Part shown: one piece after another, positions 57,810 through 64,000 of the stretch
How the letters are laid out: each line of letters starts with the position of its first letter
Numbering within the stretch: position 1 is the first letter of the stretch
Assembly: GCF_008365405.1 (NCBI RefSeq)
Contig: NZ_QOKV01000019.1
Coordinates: forward strand, 62,001 to 126,000
Reading direction: 5' to 3'
DNA from: Azospirillum brasilense
Lineage (GTDB): Bacteria; Pseudomonadota; Alphaproteobacteria; Azospirillales; Azospirillaceae
Length of the DNA: 64,000 bases
Notes under the pieces: generated by a model
Databases searched by the model: none
Told to the model about the DNA's origin: nothing
Seen by the model: only the letters and a program-made list of their open reading frames with translations
Program-made: the position numbers and the translations under genes

Positions 57810-58283
57810 TCAGGGCAAAGGAAGGGGCGAGGGTCTCGGCAATGCGGCCGTCTGCCGCAGGGCTTCACCCAACACCATCGCGGCACTCAGCGCAACATTC
57901 AGCGATCGGGCGGGCGGCATCAGGGGGATGACCAGCCGGGCGTCGGCGGCCTCGTGCACCGCGTCGGGCACCCCGGCGCTCTCGCGCCCGACCATGATCC
58001 GGTCGTCCGGCGCGAAGGCGAACTCCGTGTAGGGAACGGCGCCGCGGGTGGTCAGCAGCACCAGCCGCCCGCCCTGCGGCAGCGCCCGGTAGGCCGCCCA
58101 GGAGCTGTGCCGAACCAGGGAAAGCTGGTCGATGTAGTCCATGCCGGCCCGCCGCAGCTTGCGGTCGTCCAGCACGAAGCCGCAGGGCTCGATCAGGTCC
58201 AGGGGCACCCCGAGTCCCGCCGCCAGACGCATCAGAGTCCCGGCGTTCTGGGGGATGTCCGGTTCGAAGAGAACGAGGCGCAT
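57810..58283 (-). CDS. trmL: tRNA (cytidine(34)-2'-O)-methyltransferase TrmL
   Basis: A 157-residue SPOUT methyltransferase that modifies the wobble base of tRNA-Leu. The N-terminus MRLVLFEPDIPQNAGTLMRL and the knot motifs MVGRESAGVPDAVHE and LVIPLMPPARSLNVALSAAM are diagnostic. AAGGGA before the ATG at 58283 sets the start. It is divergent from petA and probably co-transcribed with hemF. Confidence 0.95.
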   Translation of the reverse strand: MRLVLFEPDIPQNAGTLMRLAAGLGVPLDLIEPCGFVLDDRKLRRAGMDYIDQLSLVRHSSWAAYRALPQGGRLVLLTTRGAVPYTEFAFAPDDRIMVGRESAGVPDAVHEAADARLVIPLMPPARSLNVALSAAMVLGEALRQTAALPRPSPLPLP

Positions 58284-58356
58284 GAAATTCCCTTTTGGTT
58301 CAGCGATGTCTAATGGTGCACTGCAAAGCGCGACAAGTTGTCCCGATGACAAAACC

Positions 58357-58385
58357 TTTTCAAGGCGTTGCCGCGACTGTATACC
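58357..58385 (+). promoter_or_regulatory. possible promoter of petABC
   Basis: TTTTCA (58357-58362) and TATACC (58380-58385) are separated by 17 bases in the 256-base gap between trmL and petA. The -35 match is weak. A 155-base leader would remain before petA. This is the best candidate seen by eye in that gap. Confidence 0.3.
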
Positions 58386-58539
58386 GCACCCCGGATACCC
58401 GGGAGATACAACCCCGGTCGACGCGGCGCGCACCCACCCACCCAGTGAGCGGACATGCCCGTCAAGTCGTGATAAACACTGGTCCACGTGTCATAGGGCG
58501 CTTCGGCGCGCCGCGTATGCCTTGAGGAGATTAACGCTT

Positions 58540-59109
58540 ATGGCTCAGACCACGCATCCGCCCGGGACGGGTGGCCACGCGGCCCCCGGCGGCGAGGGGG
58601 CTTCCCGCCGTGATTTTCTCTACCTCGCCACCGGGGCCGTGGGTGCCGTTGGTGTCGCGTCGGCCGTCTGGCCGTTCATCGACAGCATGAACCCGGCCGC
58701 CGACACCCTCGCGCTGGCTTCGATCGACGTGGATCTGGCCCCGGTCCAGGAAGGCCAGGCGATCACCGTCACCTGGCGCGGCAAGCCGGTCTTCGTCCGC
58801 CACCGCACGGCAAAGGAGATCGAGGAGGCCCGCACCGTCAACCTCGGCGACCTGCGCGACCCGGCCGCCGACGACGCCCGCGTCAAGAAGCCGGAATGGC
58901 TGATCGTCGTCGGCATCTGTACGCACTTGGGCTGCGTGCCCCTGGGGCAGAAGCCGACCGATCCGCGCGGCGACTACGACGGCTGGTTCTGCCCGTGCCA
59001 CGGCTCGCACTACGACACCGCAGGGCGCATCCGCAAGGGTCCCGCCCCGGCCAACCTCGTCGTTCCGCAGTACGCTTTCACGAGCGACACCGCGGTCCGG
59101 CTCGGCTAA
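58540..59109 (+). CDS. petA: ubiquinol-cytochrome c reductase iron-sulfur subunit (Rieske)
   Basis: A 189-residue Rieske protein of the cytochrome bc1 complex that passes electrons from ubiquinol to cytochrome c1. A twin-arginine signal anchor (SRRDFLYLATGAVGAVG, residues 22-38) inserts it in the inner membrane. The [2Fe-2S] ligands are C127, H129, C151 and H154 (CTHLGC and CPCHGS), with the disulfide cysteines C132 and C153. GAGGAG precedes the ATG. First gene of petABC. Confidence 0.98.
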   Translation: MAQTTHPPGTGGHAAPGGEGASRRDFLYLATGAVGAVGVASAVWPFIDSMNPAADTLALASIDVDLAPVQEGQAITVTWRGKPVFVRHRTAKEIEEARTVNLGDLRDPAADDARVKKPEWLIVVGICTHLGCVPLGQKPTDPRGDYDGWFCPCHGSHYDTAGRIRKGPAPANLVVPQYAFTSDTAVRLG

Positions 59110-59138
59110 GCGGCCCTTAAGGTTCTGGAGACCCCAAG

Positions 59139-60407
59139 ATGGCTCAGGCTCACGCCCCCCAGTTCAAGAATCCCGTCGTGAAGTGGATCGACAGCCGCCT
59201 GCCGATCTTCACGATGCTGGACCATGAGTACAACCAGTATCCGATGCCCCGGAACGTCAACTATCTGTGGGCGTTCGGTGCCATCGCCGGCATCATGCTG
59301 GTCATCATGATCGCCACCGGCCTCGTGCTGGCGATGCAGTATGCCGCGCACACGACCATCGCCTTCGATTCGGTCGAGCGCATCATGCGCGACGTCAACT
59401 ACGGCTGGCTGCTGCGCTACGTCCACGCCAACGGCGCGTCGATGTTCTTCATCGCCGTCTACATCCACATGTTCCGCGGCCTCTACTACGGCTCCTACAA
59501 GGCGCCGCGCGAGATCCTGTGGATCCTCGGCGTGCTGATCCTGCTGGCCATGATGGCGACCGCCTTCATGGGCTACGTGCTGCCGTGGGGCCAGATGAGC
59601 TTCTGGGGCGCCACCGTTATCACGAACCTGTTCTCGGCCTTCCCGCTGGTCGGCGACCCGATCGTGACCTGGCTGTGGGGCGGCTTCTCGGTCGACAACC
59701 CGACGCTGAACCGCTTCTTCGCGCTGCACTTCCTGCTGCCGTTCGTGCTGCTCGGCCTGGTCGTCCTGCACACCGCCGCCCTGCACGTCTCCGGCTCCAA
59801 CAACCCGCTGGGCATCGACGCCAAGGGCCCGCAGGACACCGTGCCGTTCAACCCGTACGTCACGGTCAAGGACGGCTTCGCGGTCGTCGTGTTCCTGATC
59901 TTCTACGCGGGCTTCGTCTTCTTCGCCCCGAACTACCTCGGCCACCCGGACAACTACATCCCGGCCAACCCGCTGGTCACCCCGGCGCACATCGTTCCGG
60001 AATGGTACTTCCTGCCGTTCTACGCGATCCTGCGCGCGATCCCGGACAAGCTGGGCGGCGTGCTCGCCATGTTCGGCGCCATCGCGGTGCTGGCGGCCCT
60101 GCCGTGGCTCGACACCTCCAAGGTGCGCAGTTGCAAGTTCCGTCCGATCTACCGCCAGTTCTTCTGGATCCTCGCCATCGACGCCCTGGTCCTCGGCTAC
60201 GCCGGCGCGATGCCCGCGGAAGGCGTGTGGCTGCTGGTCGCCCGCATCGGCACGGCCTACTACTTCTTCCACTTCCTGATCCTGCTGCCGCTGCTGGGCA
60301 AGCTGGAGCGGCCGCTGCCGCTTCCCGCCAGCATCTGCGAACCGGTTCTGAAGGGCGGTGGCCGCGTTGCCGCCGGCGCCCACGCCAAGCCCATGGAGAA
60401 GGCATAA
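59139..60407 (+). CDS. petB: cytochrome b of the bc1 complex
   Basis: A 422-residue inner-membrane protein with eight helices, fused to full mitochondrial-type length. The paired haem-ligand histidines lie in LLRYVHANGASMFFIAVYIH and in FALHFLLP with VVLHTAALH. The Qo-site motif PEWY (IVPEWYFLPFYAILR) is present. GGAG precedes the ATG. Its stop overlaps the petC start by one base (TAATG), so translation is coupled. Confidence 0.98.
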   Translation: MAQAHAPQFKNPVVKWIDSRLPIFTMLDHEYNQYPMPRNVNYLWAFGAIAGIMLVIMIATGLVLAMQYAAHTTIAFDSVERIMRDVNYGWLLRYVHANGASMFFIAVYIHMFRGLYYGSYKAPREILWILGVLILLAMMATAFMGYVLPWGQMSFWGATVITNLFSAFPLVGDPIVTWLWGGFSVDNPTLNRFFALHFLLPFVLLGLVVLHTAALHVSGSNNPLGIDAKGPQDTVPFNPYVTVKDGFAVVVFLIFYAGFVFFAPNYLGHPDNYIPANPLVTPAHIVPEWYFLPFYAILRAIPDKLGGVLAMFGAIAVLAALPWLDTSKVRSCKFRPIYRQFFWILAIDALVLGYAGAMPAEGVWLLVARIGTAYYFFHFLILLPLLGKLERPLPLPASICEPVLKGGGRVAAGAHAKPMEKA

Positions 60408-61171
60408 TGCGCTCTCTGAAGTCTGCCATCCTCTCCGCGGCCGTCGCCCTGGGCCTGGCCGGCGCCGCGCAGGCGTCGGAAGCGGTGCACATTCCCAAGC
60501 AGGAGTGGTCGCACAGCGGCGTGTTCGGGACCATCGACAAGGCCTCGGCGCAGCGCGGCTTCCAGATCTTCAAGGAAGTCTGCGCGACCTGCCACTCGGC
60601 CAAGCTGGTCCCGATCCGCACGCTTGCGGGCATCGGCTTCAACGAGGACGAGTTGAAGGCGATCGCCGCCGGCTATGAGGTCCAGGCCGGTCCGAACGAC
60701 GCGGGCGAGATGTTCATGCGTCCGGGCATCCCGGCCGACCGCTTCCCGTCGCCGTTCCCCAACGACAACGCCGCCCGGGCCGCCAACAACGGCGCCCTGC
60801 CGCCGGACCTGTCGCTGATGGCGAAGGCCCGCGTCGGCGGCGAGGACTATCTCTACGCGTTCCTGACCGGCTTCGAGGAGAACCCGCCGGAAGGCGTGAC
60901 CCTGATGCCGGGCATGAACTACAACAAGTACTTCCCGGGCCATCAGGTGGGCATGCCCAACATCCTGATGCCGGACGGCGTGACCTACGCCGACGGCACC
61001 CCGGCGACGGTGCAGCAGCAGGCCCACGACATCAGCACCTTCCTGACCTTCATCGCCGAGCCGCACATGGATGCGCGCAAGCAGATGGGCGTGAAGGTGA
61101 TCCTGTTCCTGATCGTGCTGGCCGGCCTGATGTACGCCACCAAGCGCAAGCTGTGGAGCACCCTGCACTGA
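60407..61171 (+). CDS. petC: cytochrome c1 of the bc1 complex
   Basis: A 254-residue protein with a cleavable signal peptide (ends AQAS, residues 1-24), the haem motif CATCH (C59, C62, H63), and the axial Met region (GMNYNKYFPGHQVGMPN). A C-terminal helix (VKVILFLIVLAGLMYA) anchors it to the inner membrane. It takes electrons from the Rieske protein to soluble cytochrome c. Last gene of the operon and followed by a strong terminator. Confidence 0.98.
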   Translation: MRSLKSAILSAAVALGLAGAAQASEAVHIPKQEWSHSGVFGTIDKASAQRGFQIFKEVCATCHSAKLVPIRTLAGIGFNEDELKAIAAGYEVQAGPNDAGEMFMRPGIPADRFPSPFPNDNAARAANNGALPPDLSLMAKARVGGEDYLYAFLTGFEENPPEGVTLMPGMNYNKYFPGHQVGMPNILMPDGVTYADGTPATVQQQAHDISTFLTFIAEPHMDARKQMGVKVILFLIVLAGLMYATKRKLWSTLH

Positions 61172-61208
61172 GCCGCATCGACGGCCCGGTGTGGATGATC
61201 GAGACTGG

Positions 61209-61239
61209 ACAGGGCGCCTTCGGGCGCCCTGTTCTTTTA
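61209..61239 (+). terminator. intrinsic terminator of petABC
   Basis: ACAGGGCGCC (61209-61218), loop TTCG and GGCGCCCTGT (61223-61232) form a 10-bp stem with a stable tetraloop, followed by TCTTTTA. It lies 37 bases after the petC stop. Confidence 0.92.
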
Positions 61240-61291
61240 TGGCCGAGGATTTCTTTACCGACGACCCCATTCCCAGGCGAAGGTGGTGCAG

Positions 61292-61843
61292 ATGACCGAC
61301 AGGCTGATCGACGAGATCGTGGATTTCTGGTTCGACGAGGCGATGAAGCCCTACTGGTTCCGCCAGTCCGACAGCTTCGACCGGACGGTGCGCGACACGC
61401 TGCTTCCCCATCACGAGGCTGCGGCGGCGGGGCGGTACGATCATTGGCTGGAGGATGTGGACGGCTGTCTGGCGCTCTGCGTCCTGCTGGATCAGGTGCC
61501 GCGCAACGTCTTCCGCGGTTCGCCGCGGGCCTTCGCGACCGACGGCAAGGCGCTGGCGGTGGCCCGCCATGTGGTCGAGCAGGGCTATGACCTCGAATGC
61601 AGCGAGGATGAGCGGATCTTCCTCTATCTGCCGTTCGAGCATCAGGAGGACATGGACTGTCAGGATCTGTCCTGCGCCCTGTTCCGGGAACGGGTGAGCG
61701 ATCCGGAGGTCGTGGATTACGCCGAACGCCACCGCGCGGTCATCGCGCGCTTCGGCCGTTTTCCCCACCGCAACGCCGTCCTCGGCCGCGAGACGACGCC
61801 GGAGGAGGCGGAGTTTCTCAAGGAGCCGGGCTCGTCCTTCTGA
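61292..61843 (+). CDS. DUF924 family protein
   Basis: A 183-residue, all-helical protein. IDEIVDFWFDEAMKPYWFRQ, LLDQVPRNVFRGSPRAFATD and ERIFLYLPFEHQEDMDCQDL are hallmarks of DUF924. The fold is TPR-like; function is unknown, though relatives are found in many bacteria and eukaryotes. AAGG precedes the ATG. Its end overlaps by 26 bases the end of the convergent response regulator gene. Confidence 0.92.
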   Translation: MTDRLIDEIVDFWFDEAMKPYWFRQSDSFDRTVRDTLLPHHEAAAAGRYDHWLEDVDGCLALCVLLDQVPRNVFRGSPRAFATDGKALAVARHVVEQGYDLECSEDERIFLYLPFEHQEDMDCQDLSCALFRERVSDPEVVDYAERHRAVIARFGRFPHRNAVLGRETTPEEAEFLKEPGSSF

Positions 61844-62372
61844 CGGTCTCGCCCTCCGGCATCCCGGGCTCCAGCCAACGCTTCAGGGCGGCCAGCAACT
61901 CGGGGCGGCGGACCGGCTTGGGCACGTAATCGTTCATGCCGGCGAACACGCAGCGGTCGCGGTCCTCGGCGAAGCCGTGGGCGGTGACCGCGATGATCGG
62001 CACCATGGCGCGGGGACCGGTCATCGCCCGGATGGCCAGCGTCGCGGCGATCCCGTCCACGTCCGGCATGGCGACATCCATCAGCACGGCGTCGTAGGGC
62101 GTTTCCGCCATGGTGACGGAGGCGATGGCCTCCGCTCCGCCGTCCGCGGTGTCCACGGTGAAGCCGACCTTTCGCATCAGCGCCGCGGTCAGCAGCCGGT
62201 TGGTCGGGCTGTCGTCCACCACCAGCAGACGCCCGCCGCGCGCCATCGCCCAGGCGATCAGCCGATCTTCCGTGGGCGATGATGACGCGGTCAGCGAGAC
62301 CGGCGCGCTGTGCGGCGCCGGTTCGATGTGGCGGGTGTCTTGCGGCTGCCGGTGCAGAATGTTGTGGTTCAC
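61818..62372 (-). CDS. single-domain response regulator
   Basis: A 184-residue protein. A non-conserved N-terminal arm (about 1-47) precedes a receiver domain with D53-D54 (LLVVDDSPTNR), phosphoacceptor D99 (DAVLMDVAMP), T130 and K152 (YVPKP). The sequence is close to the receiver domains of hybrid kinases, so it may be part of a phosphorelay or dock to a hybrid kinase. Start is GTG with AAGG upstream. No kinase is adjacent. Confidence 0.88.
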   Translation of the reverse strand: MNHNILHRQPQDTRHIEPAPHSAPVSLTASSSPTEDRLIAWAMARGGRLLVVDDSPTNRLLTAALMRKVGFTVDTADGGAEAIASVTMAETPYDAVLMDVAMPDVDGIAATLAIRAMTGPRAMVPIIAVTAHGFAEDRDRCVFAGMNDYVPKPVRRPELLAALKRWLEPGMPEGETVRRTSPAP

Positions 62373-62556
62373 GACGAGCCTTTGGCATTTTGCAAATCAA
62401 TTTGCGCCGGACCGCCACAGACTCCCGGTTTCCCGAGGGGGTAGGATGGCCGGCCTGCCCATGCTAAGCAAAGGGTGGGCCAGTTGGTTACGAGATCGAA
62501 CTTTTCCCGCCGCCCGCAATCGGCGGAATGCGGGAACGCCAGCGTGGAGAGGACCT

Positions 62557-62961
62557 ATGGGATTGGTTGATCGGCTCTGGGTGGCCTTCGCGGCCCTGAA
62601 CGGTGCGGTTGCGGTGGGGGCCGGCGCTTATGCCAGCCATGGGCTCGCCGACGACCCGCGGGGGCAGGAGCTGTTCCGGCTCGCCGGGCAATACCAGATG
62701 TGGCACGCCCTGGCCCTGGTCGCCCTGGTCGCTCTGCTGCGCACCGCCGATGGCCCGGCGCGCTTGGCGCTGCGCCTGTCGGGGTGGCTGTTCGTGGCCG
62801 GAATCCTGCTCTTCAGCGGAACACTCTACGCCACGACAACCAGCGGCCCGCTCTCCTTCGCCATGACGGCCCCGACCGGGGGCAGCGCCTTCATTCTGGG
62901 CTGGCTGGTCCTGGCCCTGGCGGTTCTTCTGTTCGGGCGGCGCTTCTTCGGAAAAGCCTGA
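62557..62961 (+). CDS. DUF423 family membrane protein (YgdD-like)
   Basis: A 134-residue protein with four hydrophobic helices. The start MGLVDRLWVAFAALNGAVAV and GAYASHGL, and later YQMWHALALVALV, match DUF423. GGAGAGG precedes the ATG. Function unknown; found in many bacteria. Its end is 19 bases from the convergent ArsR gene. Confidence 0.88.
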   Translation: MGLVDRLWVAFAALNGAVAVGAGAYASHGLADDPRGQELFRLAGQYQMWHALALVALVALLRTADGPARLALRLSGWLFVAGILLFSGTLYATTTSGPLSFAMTAPTGGSAFILGWLVLALAVLLFGRRFFGKA

Positions 62962-62979
62962 GCCGAGAAGGAGCCGCGC

Positions 62980-63339
62980 TCAGGCCGAAGCGTTGCTGGG
63001 TTCTTCGGCGGAGGTGGGGGACTCCTCGTCCTTCTTACGGGCGACGGGCGCGCAGAACAGATCGTGGAGCGTCGCCATGATGGTCTGCGCTTCGTGACCG
63101 TTCAGCGAGTAATAGATGTTCTGGGCGGCGCGGCGCGTCCGCACCAGCTTGTCGCGGCGCAGGCGGGCCAGATGCTGGGACAGGGCCGACTGGCTGAGGT
63201 CGACCAGCTCCTCCAACTCGCCGACCGACTTCTCGCCCTCGGTCAGATAGCACAGGATGAGCAGGCGGCGCTCGTTGCTCATGGCTTTGAGCAGCGTGCT
63301 GGCCCGCCGTGCGTTGCTCTGCAGATCGGCAATGTTCAT
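62980..63339 (-). CDS. ArsR-family repressor, candidate persulfide sensor (SqrR/BigR-like)
   Basis: A 119-residue winged-helix repressor (ELEELVDLSQSALSQHLARL is the recognition region). Two cysteines, C30 (LLILCYL) and C96 (HDLFC), are 66 residues apart, the same spacing as the reactive pair of SqrR, which senses sulfane sulfur. The start MNIADLQSNARRASTLLKAM is typical; a longer frame from a TTG at 63429 is possible. It is divergent from a tusA-family gene, so it may control sulfur transfer genes in response to sulfide or persulfide. The sensor role is inference. Confidence 0.85.
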   Translation of the reverse strand: MNIADLQSNARRASTLLKAMSNERRLLILCYLTEGEKSVGELEELVDLSQSALSQHLARLRRDKLVRTRRAAQNIYYSLNGHEAQTIMATLHDLFCAPVARKKDEESPTSAEEPSNASA

Positions 63340-63596
63340 GAAACGACCGTTTCCATCGGCGCCAAGCAACAGCGAACCGTTGCGCCCAACCTTTGCGCCG
63401 CAGCACCGCCGTTTATCGTTCGTGTTCAATCATATGGAAGAGTGTACCGCCCTGTCTACCCGTGGATGTCCCGTAGTCGAAAGAATGTTCCCCGTTCCGC
63501 GAAAGCACCGTTCAACGGGTTGAAGGCGCGTGCGCCGCCGTTCTAGACTCGCGGCCTCGAATCGTTGCGGCGGTGACCGAAGGAGTTCAAGGAACG

Positions 63597-63824
63597 ATGG
63601 CCGACCAGACGCTCGACGCCAAGGGGCTGCAATGCCCGCTGCCGGTGCTGCGCGCGCGCAAGGCGCTGAAGACGGTGCCGCCCGGATCGACGCTGACCGT
63701 CGAGGCGACCGACCCCAGCGCGCCCAAGGATTTCGCCGCCTTCTGCGAGGCCACCGGCAACCGGCTGGCGTCCAGCGTGGAGGAGGGCGGTGTCTACCGT
63801 TTCGTGATCGAGCGTTGCGCCTGA
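63597..63824 (+). CDS. TusA-family sulfurtransferase
   Basis: A 75-residue protein with the family signature DAKGLQCPLPVLRARKAL; C13 carries the sulfur. AAGGA precedes the ATG. TusA-like proteins pass persulfide sulfur for tRNA thiolation, cofactor synthesis or sulfur oxidation. Its neighbour is the divergent ArsR-type gene, which suggests sulfur-responsive control. Whether it is the true TusA cannot be told from one gene. Confidence 0.93.
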   Translation: MADQTLDAKGLQCPLPVLRARKALKTVPPGSTLTVEATDPSAPKDFAAFCEATGNRLASSVEEGGVYRFVIERCA

Positions 63825-63958
63825 CGGCGCCGATGAGCGGTATGGCTTGCACGTACGCCGCGCAAAAGGGGTGGGGGCGGCGGTTGGGGGATGTGACGAT
63901 AAGCCCCGCAATCATCCTGTACTTTCATTAGCGTTCCGGGAAGAATGGACGCAGGGAA

Positions 63959-64000
63959 ATGCCTCGAACACGAACGAAAAAGACAGAAAAGCATGTTCAC
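63959..64000 (+). CDS. possible start of a further gene, cut by the window end
   Basis: An ATG at 63959 preceded by CAGGG opens a frame beginning MPRTRTKKTEKH that runs off the right edge. It is basic and has only 14 codons here, so neither its reality nor its product can be judged. Confidence 0.25.
   Translation, partial: MPRTRTKKTEKHVH

Noticed and set aside
63794..64000. Minus-strand frame at the right end encoding a Cys- and Pro-rich peptide
   Set aside because: It overlaps the end of the TusA gene, has no ribosome-binding site in view and no recognisable family.

Overview
The window is 64 kb of G+C-rich (roughly 70%) chromosomal DNA from what looks like a free-living alphaproteobacterium of the Rhodospirillales, most likely Azospirillum or a close relative. 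The evidence is the alphaproteobacterial petABC operon (Rieske, cytochrome b, cytochrome c1), the glutathione-linked formaldehyde pair, hybrid and single-domain two-component proteins, a TAXI-TRAP transporter, the NUDIX-DUF6111-CCA cluster and the codon usage. The species cannot be fixed from the sequence alone. There are no prophages, complete insertion sequences, rRNA operons or CRISPR arrays.

Left part (0-11 kb): small hypothetical genes and a single-domain response regulator precede a large minus-strand alpha-glucan/trehalose operon. Its first gene starts at TTG and encodes an 1878-residue fusion of three enzymes: maltokinase, maltooligosyltrehalose trehalohydrolase (TreZ) and 4-alpha-glucanotransferase (MalQ). 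It is followed by treY and a small cupin gene. Two tRNA genes (Leu-CAG, Ala-GGC) with a clear promoter and terminator come next. From 11.8 to 20 kb there is a hybrid sensor kinase, a MarR regulator and a divergent pair of cell-wall enzymes (L,D-transpeptidase and D,D-carboxypeptidase).

Middle (20-46 kb): an ABC importer whose ATPase gene is convergent with the permease; a metallo-beta-lactamase-fold protein, a CPA1 antiporter and a YeeE/YedE sulfur transporter; a LysR gene divergent from the formaldehyde detoxification pair (class III alcohol dehydrogenase and S-formylglutathione hydrolase); a TAXI-TRAP transporter next to a DUF1611/DgcN enzyme; an RND efflux pump; and a lower-G+C stretch (about 43-46.6 kb) ending at tRNA-Gln.

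Right part (46-64 kb): a minus-strand MoxR-DUF58-DUF4159-amidotransferase-like membrane operon; a plus-strand DUF1285-NUDIX-DUF6111-CCA cluster; hemF and trmL; the petABC bc1 operon with a clean terminator; and a possible sulfur-sensing ArsR repressor divergent from a TusA-family gene. Inverted pairs of a REP-like palindromic repeat sit at 5.0 kb and 56.8 kb. In both places one repeat copy is read into the end of a gene and supplies its last residues and stop codon.
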